Source: Aminipila terrae (GTDB lineage: Bacteria; Bacillota; Clostridia; Peptostreptococcales; Anaerovoracaceae). From it: 64,000 nt of DNA. The stretch lies in assembly GCF_010120715.1 (NCBI RefSeq), contig NZ_CP047591.1, positions 2,294,001 through 2,358,000 of the forward strand. The letters are read 5' to 3'. Below are positions 28,027 to 38,638 of this stretch, piece after piece. A program made the translations under genes and the position numbers. Numbering within the stretch: position 1 is the stretch's first letter; each line of letters starts with the position of its first letter. The notes beneath the pieces were generated by a model. The model was not told the origin of the DNA. It did not search any database and was given only the letters and a program-made list of their open reading frames with translations.

Positions 28027-28977
28027 ATGAAAGCCAAAAGGAAAATCATATTTATCATCGTAATATTAATTGCTGTAATTGCCATATTTTATATTCATTT
28101 AAAAGACAGTCATGGTTATACAGGAGAAGTTGAAGGAATCATGGAGCCCCACTGCGCAGAGGTATCAGGGAAAATAGTAAAATGCCCTATTGAACTGGGG
28201 AGCCAGATTAAAAAAGGTGATGTAATCGCAGTAATTGACAATACCAATCAGAAATATGCAGTAGAGCAATTGTCTCTGAACTTACAGAAGGCTAAATTGG
28301 CAGTGAATAACAGCAAAGTAGGAAGGGGCGGAGTTGCAGATAACAATTATAATGCGGCTAAAGCCAGCTATGATAGTGCTGTAATACTAAAAGAAAAAGC
28401 CACTGAAGATTATAGTAAAGCTAAGACATTATATGAAGAAAATGCCATTTCTGAGGATGCTTTGAACAGTGCAAAAGTGGCATATGAAACTGCGGTAAGC
28501 AAAGTAGCGGATACAGGTGCTCAGATTAAAAATATATCAGATAAAACAGCCGGCAATGCGGCTGAAATAGATGTGGCACTTTTGGAAAGCCAGTTAAACC
28601 AGCAAAATGAAAATTTACAAAAGTATACCATAGTAGCCGGATGTGACGGGATTGTAATGAGCAAAAACTATAAAGAAGGGGATGTAGTGTCAGCTGGATA
28701 TAATATAGCAGATATTTCTTCCCAAAAAGAACGGTATGCAGTGATTTATTTCCCAGAGGATAAACTGGATTGTATTAAATATAATCAGAAGGCTGTGGTG
28801 GATTTGGGGGATACTTCTGTAGAAGGACAGATAAAATATATAGACGTAAAAGCTCAATATACCCCTAAAGAAATGCAAAGCGCAGCTAATAGGAATCAGG
28901 AAAGTGTAAGAGTTAAAGTCTTACTGCCTGAGAAGTGTAATGTTAATGTTGGACAGAAGGTCAAAGTTCAATTATAG
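28027..28977 (+). CDS. HlyD-like membrane fusion/adaptor protein
   Basis: A 316-residue protein with an N-terminal membrane anchor (IIFIIVILIAVIAIFYIHL) and a biotinyl-lipoyl-like half motif (EVSGKIVKCPIELGSQIKKGDVIAVI). A long coiled coil (~residues 75-190) and a second lipoyl half (AGCDGIVMSKNYKEGDVVSAGY) follow. This is the YhiI/HlyD_D23 type. In a Gram-positive cell it probably works as an extracytoplasmic partner of the ABC-2 permease encoded upstream. Confidence 0.9.
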   Translation: MKAKRKIIFIIVILIAVIAIFYIHLKDSHGYTGEVEGIMEPHCAEVSGKIVKCPIELGSQIKKGDVIAVIDNTNQKYAVEQLSLNLQKAKLAVNNSKVGRGGVADNNYNAAKASYDSAVILKEKATEDYSKAKTLYEENAISEDALNSAKVAYETAVSKVADTGAQIKNISDKTAGNAAEIDVALLESQLNQQNENLQKYTIVAGCDGIVMSKNYKEGDVVSAGYNIADISSQKERYAVIYFPEDKLDCIKYNQKAVVDLGDTSVEGQIKYIDVKAQYTPKEMQSAANRNQESVRVKVLLPEKCNVNVGQKVKVQL

Positions 28978-28986
28978 GGAGGTAAC

Positions 28987-29613
28987 ATGGAGTCAAGTCG
29001 CGTACGGGAAACAAAACAGAAGATTAAAGAGGCTTTTTTAGATTTATATAAACAGAAACGAATTGAAAAAATCAGCATAAAAGAAATCACAGACAGAGCA
29101 CAAATTAACAGGGGAACATTTTATGTATATTACGTAGATATTTACGATTTAAAGGAGAAAGTGGAAGAAGAAGCTATTGAAGAAATCAAAGAACACGCTC
29201 TTCCAGTAATTAAAGCACTGATAATGAGGCAGAAAATAGACTCAGAGGTGCTGCCAAAAGAATTTTTTTATAAGGAACAGGCTATACTGGAGTTGTTTTT
29301 TGGTGAAAGTGCAGAAATAAGTGCCATAAAAAAACTTAAGAAGATTATGCAGGAAACGGTTGTAGAAATGTTTGAATTGCAAAAAGGTATTGATGATTCA
29401 GGCAAAATTAAATTGAAATATGCGTTAGAATATGTGGCTTCGGCTCAATTAGGAATAATGGCACACTGGTTTCAGAATAATAAGGAGCTGCCCATAGAGG
29501 AACTGGGAGAAATTATTGAAAAAATTAATCTCACTGGGGTCATAACTTACATTACAAATGAATTAAAAGAACAAGGGCAGGTAGTGCCTATAATGACTGG
29601 GTGCAAGCAGTGA
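28987..29613 (+). CDS. TetR/AcrR family transcriptional regulator
   Basis: A 208-residue regulator. The N-terminal helix-turn-helix reads KISIKEITDRAQINRGTFYVYY, the usual TetR recognition region. The C-terminal ligand domain resembles TetR_C_33/YsiA-like proteins and is divergent. It is the fourth gene of the exporter operon (9 bases after the HlyD gene, GGGAGG site), so it probably controls the operon, perhaps through the palindrome at 26210. The last 26 bases overlap the convergent peptidase gene. Confidence 0.92.
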   Translation: MESSRVRETKQKIKEAFLDLYKQKRIEKISIKEITDRAQINRGTFYVYYVDIYDLKEKVEEEAIEEIKEHALPVIKALIMRQKIDSEVLPKEFFYKEQAILELFFGESAEISAIKKLKKIMQETVVEMFELQKGIDDSGKIKLKYALEYVASAQLGIMAHWFQNNKELPIEELGEIIEKINLTGVITYITNELKEQGQVVPIMTGCKQ

Positions 29614-30247
29614 ATGCAAGGCTGATAAAAGGAGCCAGAGGCATAAAGGCAGGTGTGGTGCGGATTTTTCTTATGACAGTCAGAAAAGCTAAAATAAGAA
29701 AAAATATACCACTTAGAAAACTGCTTATTATATATACATTTAAAATACTTGCGCTTCCTGTAAGGAAACCCAAAGCACCCATTAGTTTTATATCACCAAA
29801 TCCGATATACTCCCGGTCTTTCAATAAGAGGCCAAGAGCAAGCAATAAAAGTAATGGCAGGGCTCCGGCAAAGATGCCAGTGAGCTTGTAACCGGCATTT
29901 TCAGGATTCACATTTAAGAATCCCAGAATAAAGATTAACAGGATATGCTGATCGGGAATAATCAGGTAAAGGATGTCGGACAGACATATGTGGCCAAGAA
30001 TACCTGTCATCATAACACTGGTGAATATATCAAATATTGAATGAGGCTGGCTGAAAATCAGCAGCAGATTAATTAAGGCAAATAAAAAAATCAGGAAAAA
30101 GTGCAGGGGAAATGACAGCAGTTTTTGTGCGGGGCAGTTAGAAATATCGGCATCATAATCACATAGCCATTTATAGGGTATCAGATTAAAGCTGTAGATG
30201 ATAATAGCTGAATAAGCTACTGAGCTGACAAATATCAAAATAAACAT
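29588..30247 (-). CDS. Type 4 prepilin peptidase-like protein (A24 family)
   Basis: A 219-residue membrane protein with six to seven hydrophobic segments. The two catalytic aspartates of A24 peptidases are visible in LSDILYLIIPD and in GFGDIKLMG (the GxGD motif). It lacks the N-terminal methylase zinc motif of PilD, so it is a peptidase-only form. No pilin genes are in the window. The ATG at 30247 follows GGAAGGAGG and is preferred over an earlier start at 30301. Confidence 0.87.
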   Translation of the reverse strand: MFILIFVSSVAYSAIIIYSFNLIPYKWLCDYDADISNCPAQKLLSFPLHFFLIFLFALINLLLIFSQPHSIFDIFTSVMMTGILGHICLSDILYLIIPDQHILLIFILGFLNVNPENAGYKLTGIFAGALPLLLLLALGLLLKDREYIGFGDIKLMGALGFLTGSASILNVYIISSFLSGIFFLILAFLTVIRKIRTTPAFMPLAPFISLAFTACTQSL

Positions 30248-30326
30248 AAAAACCTCCTTCCAATATATGTAAATTATAAATAGTTTTCCATATATTGTCA
30301 ATGAGGTTTATTATTTCTGGAATATC

Positions 30327-31733
30327 TTATCGTTTTTGAATGGGAATGTATTCTAGATAAGGCTGGACTCCATTGTAGGCCGGTCTCATCAGACGTCTGC
30401 CTGTGATGATTTCTTCCAGTCTGTGAGAACACCATCCGGAAAGCCTTGCAGTAGCAAATAAAGGCGTGGCAATGTCTACAGGAATATTCAGAGCTCTATA
30501 AACAAATCCGGAATATAAATCTACATTGGCAGGCATTGGCTTATCAATACCCTTTACCTCTTTATATAGAGAAGTACCACGTTTTTCAATAAATTCATAC
30601 AAGTGGAATGCATCTTCCAAACCTTTGCTTTCAGCAAGCTTTTTCGCCATACTCTTTAATAATACAGCCCTTGGGTCTGAGATGGTATAGATAGCATGCC
30701 CAAGTCCGTAAATTAAGCCACTGCCATCATTTGCTTCGCCTTTTAATACTTTTACCAGATAATCTTCCACCTGGGCTTCATTTGTAATGTCCTTCACATG
30801 ATTATTTAAATCATGAATCATATTGATTACTGCGATATTGGCTCCACCATGCCTTGGACCTTTGAGAGAACCTACAGCTGCAGAAATGGCGGAATAAGTA
30901 TCGGTACCGGAAGAAGAAACAAGATGAGTTGTAAAAGTAGAATTATTACCTCCACCGTGCTCTGCGTGTAATATTAAAGATAAATCCAGAAGTTTCGCCT
31001 CTATATCTGTGTATTCTCCTGTAGGCCTGATCATTCTTAATATGTTCTCTGCGGTACTTAATTCTGGAATTGGATTGTGCAGATGCAGACTTTCATTGTC
31101 AAAGGAAGAACGTTTTGCCTGAAAACCATAAGCGATTAGGGCAGGAAAATGTCCAATAAGTGTTATGGACTGACGTAAAACGTTTTCTATGGATGTATCT
31201 TCCGGATTGTCATCATAGGAATACATAGCCAAAACACTTCTGGCCAGTTTATTCATGATGCTTTTAGAAGGGGCAGTCAAAATCATATCTCTGGCAAAGC
31301 CCTTTGGCAGCTCACGTTTTGCACCAAGCATTTTTTTAAATTCCGTCAGCTCATCTTTGCTGGGAAGTTCACCAAACAAGAGCAGATAAGTTACTTCTTC
31401 AAATCCAAAACGGTTTTCTTTTACACAATTGTTGAAGATATCTTCAACATCATATCCTCTGTAATATAATTTTCCATCAATTGGAACTTTATTTCCCTGT
31501 TCATCAAAATCATATCCGATAACTTCACCGACTTTAGTAAGGCCTACGATGACTCCTGTTCCATTAGCATTTCGAAGTCCTCTTTTTACATCTTTTTCAA
31601 TGTACAAAGAATCGGGTATGATGTCTGTTTTACTTACAATTTTTGCTTTACTCATATAAAAGGCTTTTTCTTCTGACAATCTGTCGATTAGTCTATCTTT
31701 CTCAGCCGTAAAAGCTTCATAGTTGTCACTCAT
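30327..31733 (-). CDS. gltA: Citrate synthase
   Basis: This ~468-residue protein condenses acetyl-CoA with oxaloacetate. Conserved segments are YRGYDVEDIFNN, LHAEHGGGNNSTF, GSLKGPRHGGAN, GLGHAIYTISDPRA and ATARLSGWCSHRLEE. The length and N-terminal extension fit the clostridial Si-type citrate/2-methylcitrate synthase group. The ATG at 31733 has the best spacing from GAGG; a GTG and an ATG a few codons earlier overlap that site. No aconitase or isocitrate dehydrogenase gene is adjacent, so a role in glutamate synthesis is likely but inferred. Confidence 0.93.
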   Translation of the reverse strand: MSDNYEAFTAEKDRLIDRLSEEKAFYMSKAKIVSKTDIIPDSLYIEKDVKRGLRNANGTGVIVGLTKVGEVIGYDFDEQGNKVPIDGKLYYRGYDVEDIFNNCVKENRFGFEEVTYLLLFGELPSKDELTEFKKMLGAKRELPKGFARDMILTAPSKSIMNKLARSVLAMYSYDDNPEDTSIENVLRQSITLIGHFPALIAYGFQAKRSSFDNESLHLHNPIPELSTAENILRMIRPTGEYTDIEAKLLDLSLILHAEHGGGNNSTFTTHLVSSSGTDTYSAISAAVGSLKGPRHGGANIAVINMIHDLNNHVKDITNEAQVEDYLVKVLKGEANDGSGLIYGLGHAIYTISDPRAVLLKSMAKKLAESKGLEDAFHLYEFIEKRGTSLYKEVKGIDKPMPANVDLYSGFVYRALNIPVDIATPLFATARLSGWCSHRLEEIITGRRLMRPAYNGVQPYLEYIPIQKR

Positions 31734-31870
31734 AATCATCACCTCAATATATTATAATATTATATATTTTGGATGACACTCCAAAATGTATAAATGTATA
31801 CAATTATAATTTTAATAAAATCGATATCAAAAAATACCGATTTAACTTACCAAAATAAAAAATTTATACT

Positions 31871-31899
31871 TTGACATTATATCATGATAAAAGTATAAC
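31871..31899 (+). promoter_or_regulatory. Upstream promoter of uvrB (P1)
   Basis: TTGACA (31871-31876), 17 bases, TATAAC (31894-31899). Confidence 0.75.
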
Positions 31900-31930
31900 A
31901 ACAAGGGTATAAATAAAAAATAATCATAAC

Positions 31931-31959
31931 TGGACAATAAAAGTGGTGTATGTTATGAT
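31931..31959 (+). promoter_or_regulatory. Proximal promoter of uvrB (P2)
   Basis: TGGACA (31931-31936), 17 bases, TATGAT (31954-31959). The predicted start of transcription falls inside the LexA-like box at 31966. Confidence 0.7.
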
Positions 31960-31965
31960 AAAAAT

Positions 31966-31977
31966 AAACAAATGTTC
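31966..31977. promoter_or_regulatory. Candidate LexA (SOS) box
   Basis: AAACAAATGTTC differs by one base from the Gram-positive LexA core GAAC-N4-GTTC. It sits where the P2 transcript would begin, a normal place for repression of uvrB, a standard SOS gene. Confidence 0.6.
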
Positions 31978-31999
31978 TTTATACGAAAGAGGAAATCTA

Positions 32000-33976
32000 A
32001 TGGGTGAATTTAAAGTAGTTTCAGATTTTAAACTGATGGGTGATCAGCCTCAGGCGGTTGAGCAGCTGGCAGAGGGGGTTTTAAAGGGTAAAAAACACCA
32101 GACCCTTTTGGGAGTTACAGGCTCTGGAAAAACTTTTACGATTGCCAATCTTATTGAAAAAGTACAGAAACCAACCTTAGTGATATCACATAACAAGACT
32201 CTTGCAGCACAGCTTTGTGGAGAATTTAAAGAGTTTTTTCCAAACAATGCGGTGGAGTATTTCGTCAGCTATTATGATTACTATCAACCGGAAGCCTATG
32301 TACCTTCTACGGACACATATATTGAAAAGGATTCTGATATAAATGAAGAAATAGAAAAGCTCAGGCATTCTGCCACAGCAGCGCTGGCGGAACGGCGTGA
32401 CGTTATTATAGTTGCCAGTGTTTCCTGTATATACGGTTTGGGAAGCCCCTTTGATTATGAGAATCAGATGTTGTCCTTAAGGCCGGGAATGGAGAAAAAC
32501 AGACAGGATATATTAAGGAAGCTGGTGGATATTCAGTATACTAGAAATGATATGGCTTTTACAAGAGGCACGTTTCGGGCAAGGGGAGATGTGATTGATA
32601 TCTATCCTGCAGGGGCAGAAAGTGCTATCAGGGTAGAACTTTTTGGTGATGAAATAGAAACCATAAAAGAAATGAATCCTGTGACCGGAGAAATCTTAGG
32701 ATTAAGAAACCATGTTGCCATATTTCCAGCTTCTCATTATGTTACATCAAAAGAAAATATGGAGAGAGCTATTGTAACCATAGAACAGGAACTGACAGAA
32801 AGAGTGACCTGGCTGAAAGACAGGGGGAAGCTACTGGAAGCCCAGCGGATAGAACAAAGGACCCATTACGATCTGGAAATGCTCAGAGAGGTTGGCAGCT
32901 GTAAGGGAATAGAAAACTATTCACGTCATATTAATGGATTGTCTCCGGGAAATCGTCCCTATACTTTAATTGACTATTTCCCTGATGATTTTCTTATTGT
33001 TATAGATGAGTCCCATGTCATGCTGCCACAGCTTCATGCTATGTATGCGGGAGACAGATCAAGAAAATCTTCTTTAGTGGATTACGGGTTCAGATTGCCT
33101 TCCGCTCTAGATAACCGGCCCCTTAAATTTGAGGAATTTGAAAATATAGTCCGTCAGGTTGTATATGTAAGTGCAACTCCGGCAAAATATGAATTAGAGG
33201 CTAGCGGAGGTATTTCTGCAGAGCAGGTTATAAGACCTACAGGATTGCTAGATCCTGAGATTGAGATTAGAAAGACCGAAGGTCAGATTGACGATTTGAT
33301 AGGAGAAATAAATAAAGTAACCGAGCAGGGTGAACGGGTATTTATTACAACTTTAACTAAAAAAATGTCCGAAAGTCTGACCGATTATCTAAAAAATGTA
33401 GGTATCAGAGTAAAATACCTGCATTCAGAAATTGATACCCTGGAAAGAATGGAAATCATACGGGATTTAAGGCTTGGGGCTTTTGATGTTCTCGTGGGCA
33501 TTAACCTGTTAAGAGAGGGGCTGGATATTCCAGAGGTATCACTGGTGGCTATTTTAGATGCAGATAAGCAGGGATTCTTAAGGACAGAGACTTCACTGAT
33601 TCAGACCATAGGACGTGCAGCGAGAAATGCTAAAGGCAGGGTTATTATGTATGCAGACGGTATCAGTGATGCTATGAAAAGGGCTATTGATGAAACAGAC
33701 AGGAGAAGAGGAATCCAGCAGGCATATAATGAAAAGAACGGCATTACACCAACCACAGTGAAAAAGGCAGTCAGAGCAATTATTGAAGCAACCAAAGCAG
33801 CAGAGGAAGAAATGGAATACTATGCTGGTAAGAGCCCACTGGAATTAACCAAGAAAGAACTGACTGAATACATTCACAAGCTGGAAAAGGAGATGAAGCA
33901 GGCTGCTTCTGATTTACAGTTTGAAAGGGCTGCCCAGTTAAGAGATCAGATATTTGAATATAAATTAAAGCTCTGA
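32000..33976 (+). CDS. uvrB: Excinuclease ABC subunit B
   Basis: UvrB (658 residues) is the damage-verifying helicase-like subunit of nucleotide excision repair. It shows Walker A GVTGSGKTFT, the beta-hairpin region YVSYYDYYQPEAY, DESH, helicase motifs VSATPAKYE and QTIGRAARN, and the C-terminal UVR motif for UvrC binding (LEKEMKQAASDLQFERAAQLRDQ). I chose the ATG at 32000, giving MGEFKVVSDFKLMGDQPQA, the common start, with AGAGGAAA upstream. uvrA follows after 67 bases. Confidence 0.97.
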   Translation: MGEFKVVSDFKLMGDQPQAVEQLAEGVLKGKKHQTLLGVTGSGKTFTIANLIEKVQKPTLVISHNKTLAAQLCGEFKEFFPNNAVEYFVSYYDYYQPEAYVPSTDTYIEKDSDINEEIEKLRHSATAALAERRDVIIVASVSCIYGLGSPFDYENQMLSLRPGMEKNRQDILRKLVDIQYTRNDMAFTRGTFRARGDVIDIYPAGAESAIRVELFGDEIETIKEMNPVTGEILGLRNHVAIFPASHYVTSKENMERAIVTIEQELTERVTWLKDRGKLLEAQRIEQRTHYDLEMLREVGSCKGIENYSRHINGLSPGNRPYTLIDYFPDDFLIVIDESHVMLPQLHAMYAGDRSRKSSLVDYGFRLPSALDNRPLKFEEFENIVRQVVYVSATPAKYELEASGGISAEQVIRPTGLLDPEIEIRKTEGQIDDLIGEINKVTEQGERVFITTLTKKMSESLTDYLKNVGIRVKYLHSEIDTLERMEIIRDLRLGAFDVLVGINLLREGLDIPEVSLVAILDADKQGFLRTETSLIQTIGRAARNAKGRVIMYADGISDAMKRAIDETDRRRGIQQAYNEKNGITPTTVKKAVRAIIEATKAAEEEMEYYAGKSPLELTKKELTEYIHKLEKEMKQAASDLQFERAAQLRDQIFEYKLKL

Positions 33977-34043
33977 TTCATGAAATATAAACAACATCGT
34001 TAAATTACGATACACATACTATATAATATACAATGGAGAGAAA

Positions 34044-36883
34044 ATGGCAAACGAAATCATTATAAAAGGTGCCAATGAGCACAATTTGAAAAACATAGAT
34101 ATTACAATACCAAGAGATAAAATGGTGGTTATTACAGGTCTTTCTGGGTCAGGAAAATCTTCATTGGCTTTTGATACCATCTATGCAGAAGGACAAAGGA
34201 GATATGTGGAAAGTTTGTCCGCTTATGCCCGTCAGTTCCTGGGGCAGATGGAAAAACCGGATGTGGAGTATATAGAAGGATTGTCCCCTGCAATTTCTAT
34301 TGACCAGAAAACAACCAGTAAAAATCCACGGTCTACAGTAGGAACCGTGACAGAAATTCACGATTATCTTCGTTTGATGTATGCAAGAATAGGCATACCT
34401 CATTGCCCGGTATGTGGCATAGAAATCAAAAGCCAGTCCGTAGATCAGATTGTAGACAGTTTAATGCAGTTAGACGATGGGACAAGAATTACAATGCTTG
34501 CGCCCGTAATCAGGGAGCGTAAGGGTGAGCATGAAAAAATCATAGAGAGAATCAGAAAAGAAGGGTTCACCCGTGCAAGAATTGATGGGGAACTTGTAAA
34601 CATTACTGAAGAAGAAGTGAAACTGGAAAAGACGTTTAAGCATACCATAGAAATTGTTGTAGACAGAATTGTTATAAAAGAAGGGTCCCAAAGCAGGCTG
34701 GCTGAAGCTGTGGAGCTTTCTATTTCTCATGGGAATGGTTTAGTTGTGACACAGATTCAAAATAAAGATACCGGGGAGGTACACGACAAGACTTTTTCCA
34801 CTAAGTTAGCTTGTCCGGAACATGGTGTAAGTATAGAAGAATTAGAACCCAGGATGTTTTCTTTTAACAGTCCTTTTGGTGCATGCCCTGAATGCAATGG
34901 ATTAGGATTTAATCAGAAAATTGATCCGGATTTGATTATTGAAAACCAGGAGCTAAGTATTTCAGGAGGATGCCTGGGGAATATTTTTGCCTCCATGGAA
35001 ATAACAGGGTTTTACAGACAGATGATTGAGGCCTTAGCAAATGAACACGGAGTTGATTTGGATACCCCTTACAATAAGCTACCGGCAAAATTTAAAAAGG
35101 AGCTTCTGTACGGTACGGGAAACAGGCATTTAAAGTATTACTATAAGAGTAGAAATAATAATTCCGAATCATACAGGGACCATCCTTTTGAAGGGTTATA
35201 AACAATCTTGAACGTAGATATAAAGAAACAAATTCCGATTTTATAAAGGATAAGATGCAACAGTTTATGCGCATCACACCATGCGAAATATGCAGTGGAA
35301 AAAGATTAAAACCCGAAGTACTGGCCGTTACTGTAGGTGATAAAAATATAGCAGAAATATCTGATATGCCTATCAGGGAAGCTGTAACATTTATGGAGAA
35401 TCTGGAACTGAACAGTAAAGATCAGATTATTGCTCATCAGATTCTGAAGGAAATAAGGTCAAGACTGGGTTTCCTAATTGATGTGGGACTGGATTATCTA
35501 ACCTTATCAAGATCTTCGGGCACTTTGTCCGGAGGGGAATCACAGCGAATCAGACTGGCTACCCAGATAGGTTCCAGTCTTGTAGGAGTACTCTACATTT
35601 TAGATGAACCCAGCATAGGTTTACATCAGAAGGACAATGAAAAGCTCCTAAAAACATTAAGGCATTTAACAGATATAGGTAACACCCTTCTTGTGGTAGA
35701 GCATGACGAAGATACCATGTATGCTGCGGATCATATAATTGACATTGGTCCTGGTGCAGGAATACACGGAGGAGAGGTGATTGCACAGGGCGATGTGGAA
35801 ACCATAAAGAAGTGTAAGGAATCTCTCACTGGGCAGTATTTGTCTGGAACAAAAATAATAAAAGTCCCGGCTGAAAGAAGAACAGGCAATGGTCTTTTTA
35901 TCACAATAAACGGGGCTAGAGAAAATAACTTGAAAAATGTCAATGTGGACATTCCTCTGGGTAAGCTGGTATGTGTTACCGGAGTATCCGGATCTGGGAA
36001 GAGCAGTCTTATCAATGAAATTTTATATAAAGGACTGGCACAGAAAATAAACAGATCAAAAGAAAAGCCAGGAGAACATGATGAGATTATTGGTATAGAA
36101 AATATTGATAAAATTATAGATATAAATCAGTCGCCTATAGGAAGGACACCAAGGTCAAATCCGGCCACGTATACCGGGGTCTTTACCCAGATACGGGATT
36201 TGTTCGCCCAGTTACCGGAATCCAAAATCAGGGGTTACGAAAAAGGAAGATTCAGTTTTAATGTAAAAGGCGGCAGGTGTGAGGCTTGCAGCGGCGATGG
36301 TATCATAAAGATTGAGATGCACTTTCTACCAGATGTTTATGTACCCTGTGAAGTATGTAAAGGCAAGCGTTATAACCGGGAAACACTGGAAGTTAAATAC
36401 AAAGGCAAAAGTATTTATGATGTTCTGGATATGAATGTATCAGAAGCAGCAGAATTCTTTAAAAATATACCTTCCATTGCAAGGCAGATGGAAACCCTTG
36501 TGGAGGTAGGCCTTGGTTATATTAAACTTGGACAGCCTTCTACCCAGCTTTCAGGTGGAGAAGCCCAGAGAATAAAGCTGGCATCAGAACTTTCCAAAAG
36601 AAGCACAGGAAAAACCATGTATATACTTGATGAACCTACCACAGGACTGCACTTTGCAGATGTGGACAAGTTAATTCAGGTATTGGAAAGGTTAGTGGAA
36701 GCAGGAAATACAGTAGTTGTTATTGAGCATAATCTTGAAGTAATAAAGATGGCAGACTATCTTATAGATTTGGGACCGGACGGCGGCAACAGGGGTGGTA
36801 CTATTGTAGGCACCGGGACTCCGGAACAAATTGCAGCCAATAAGAATTCTTATACTGGAGAGTTTCTGAAGAAGCTTTTATAG
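34044..36883 (+). CDS. uvrA: Excinuclease ABC subunit A, frameshifted near 35195
   Basis: UvrA finds bulky DNA damage as a dimeric ABC ATPase. The first part (34044-35201) holds Walker A GLSGSGKSSLAFDT, the first zinc finger (CPVC ... CPEC) and the UvrB-binding region. The second part (from 35255) holds LSGGESQRIRLA, the second Walker A GVSGSGKSSLI, the zinc motif CEACSGDG...CEVCKG and a second LSGGEAQRIKLA. As sequenced, a TAA ends the first part in the middle of the conserved FEGV region. One extra G in GGG at 35193-35195 gives FEGVINNLERRYKETNSDFI and a continuous protein of ~946 residues, the normal size. I treat it as one gene. Confidence 0.94.
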
Positions 36884-37015
36884 GACTATTTATTACAAAT
36901 TGAGTCTTTACACCTGACGTGATAGGTGGCATAATGTAAAAGAACGGTTAATTTAGCAAAATATATTTATAATAATAGATAGAAATATAAAACGAAAAAA
37001 CGGAGGAAGAATCCA

Positions 37016-38449
37016 ATGGCTAAGGGTCTTAATCTGACCATGTTGACTGATTTTTATGAACTCACCATGGCAAATGGCTATTTTGAAACGGATATGGCAA
37101 ATGATATAGCATACTTTGACATGTTTTTCAGAAAAATTCCGGATGGTGGAGGCTTCGCAATTATGGCGGGGTTAGAACAGGTGATTGAATATCTCAACAA
37201 TTTATCTTTTTCTGATAAGGATATAGAGTATTTGAGAGGAAAAGGAATTTTCAGTGAAAAATTCTTAGAATACTTAAAAGGTTTCAAATTTACCTGTGAC
37301 GTCTGGGCTGTACCAGAGGGAACTCCAATTTTTCCAGGGGAACCATTAGTAACGGTCAGAGGGCCGCTTATGCAGGCGCAGTTTGTAGAAACAATGATTT
37401 TGCTTTTAGTCAATCATCAGAGTTTAATTGCTACTAAGGCAAACAGAATAGTAAGAGCTGCAAAGGGCCGGGGAGTTATGGAGTTTGGAACCAGAAGAGC
37501 ACATGGGGCTTCGGCAGCAGTTCTAGGATCAAGAGCTGCTTATATTGGCGGATGCATAGGAACAGCCTGTGCTATTTCTGAAAGAGACTATGGGATAATG
37601 GCTCTTGGAACTATGGCTCATAGTTGGGTTCAAATGTTTGACGACGAGTATCAGGCATTTAAAAAATATGCAGAAATTTATCCCAATAATTGTGTACTCT
37701 TAGTTGACACTTACAATGTACTTAAATCTGGAGTACCAAATGCAATCCGGATATTTAAAGAAATGAAACCCGAAAAAATGGGCATAAGAATAGACAGCGG
37801 TGATGTAACGTATCTGACCAAAAGGGCAAGAGCCATGCTGGATGAGGCAGGTCTGCAGGACTGCAGTATAGTGGTATCAAATTCTTTAGACGAGTTTATC
37901 ATAAGAGATGTGATTCTGGAAGGGGCATGTATTGACTCTTTCGGAGTAGGAGAAAGACTGATAACCTCTAAGTCTGAACCAGTATTTGGGGGAGTATATA
38001 AGCTTTCTGCGCTGGAGAAAGATGGGGAAATGATTCCCAAAATTAAGATTAGTGAAAATGTAGAAAAAATTACTAATCCAGGATTTAAAGCAGTATACAG
38101 ACTGTTTGATAAAGATACAAATAAAGTAATTGCAGATGTTATTACATTGGATGGTGAAGAGATTGTGGAAGGAAAGCCATATGAGATCTTTGATCCCCAG
38201 GCTGTATGGAAGCGAAAAACCATTCATAATTTCTACGCAAAGAATCTGAGAGTGCCTATTTTTAAAGATGGAAAGTGTATTTATAAGAGTCCCAATATTG
38301 ATGAAATCAGGACATATTGCAAAGAACAGATTGAAACTTTATGGGATGAACTGCTCCGGTTTGAAAACCCACAGATTTATTATGTAGATTTATCCCAGAA
38401 ATTATGGGAAACAAAACACAAACTGATTGAAGAACATCAGAATTTTTAA
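37016..38449 (+). CDS. pncB: Nicotinate phosphoribosyltransferase
   Basis: This 477-residue enzyme makes nicotinate mononucleotide from nicotinate and PRPP in NAD salvage. LTDFYELTMANGYF at the start, EFGTRRAHGASAA with the catalytic-loop histidine, and RIDSGDVTYL are hallmarks. The length fits the type found in Firmicutes. AGGAAG precedes the ATG and a strong terminator follows, so it is probably monocistronic. A small CACCT/AGGTG hairpin lies at about 36912-36929 upstream; I could not match it to a known NAD operator. Confidence 0.95.
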   Translation: MAKGLNLTMLTDFYELTMANGYFETDMANDIAYFDMFFRKIPDGGGFAIMAGLEQVIEYLNNLSFSDKDIEYLRGKGIFSEKFLEYLKGFKFTCDVWAVPEGTPIFPGEPLVTVRGPLMQAQFVETMILLLVNHQSLIATKANRIVRAAKGRGVMEFGTRRAHGASAAVLGSRAAYIGGCIGTACAISERDYGIMALGTMAHSWVQMFDDEYQAFKKYAEIYPNNCVLLVDTYNVLKSGVPNAIRIFKEMKPEKMGIRIDSGDVTYLTKRARAMLDEAGLQDCSIVVSNSLDEFIIRDVILEGACIDSFGVGERLITSKSEPVFGGVYKLSALEKDGEMIPKIKISENVEKITNPGFKAVYRLFDKDTNKVIADVITLDGEEIVEGKPYEIFDPQAVWKRKTIHNFYAKNLRVPIFKDGKCIYKSPNIDEIRTYCKEQIETLWDELLRFENPQIYYVDLSQKLWETKHKLIEEHQNF

Positions 38450-38467
38450 AAATTAATTAAAAGTAGG

Positions 38468-38504
38468 AAAAGACCAAGTGTTGTATTACATTTGGTCTTT
38501 TTTG
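38468..38504 (+). terminator. Terminator after pncB
   Basis: AAAAGACCAA (38468-38477)/TTGGTCTTTT (38492-38501) with a T run. Confidence 0.9.
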
Positions 38505-38638
38505 TTTACAAATTCTTCACATTGCCTTTTCATTCCTTTCACAAAGCAATTGTATGCACTACACATTGATAATCCATAATAAGACCATAAGCTATTGGAA
38601 AATGTTGCTGAAAAGTAACAGTTGGAAAGGAGCAGAAT

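Noticed and set aside
29601..29891. Rightward frame after the TetR gene
   Set aside because: It lies antisense within the prepilin peptidase gene, whose catalytic motifs are intact; the product is basic and low in complexity.
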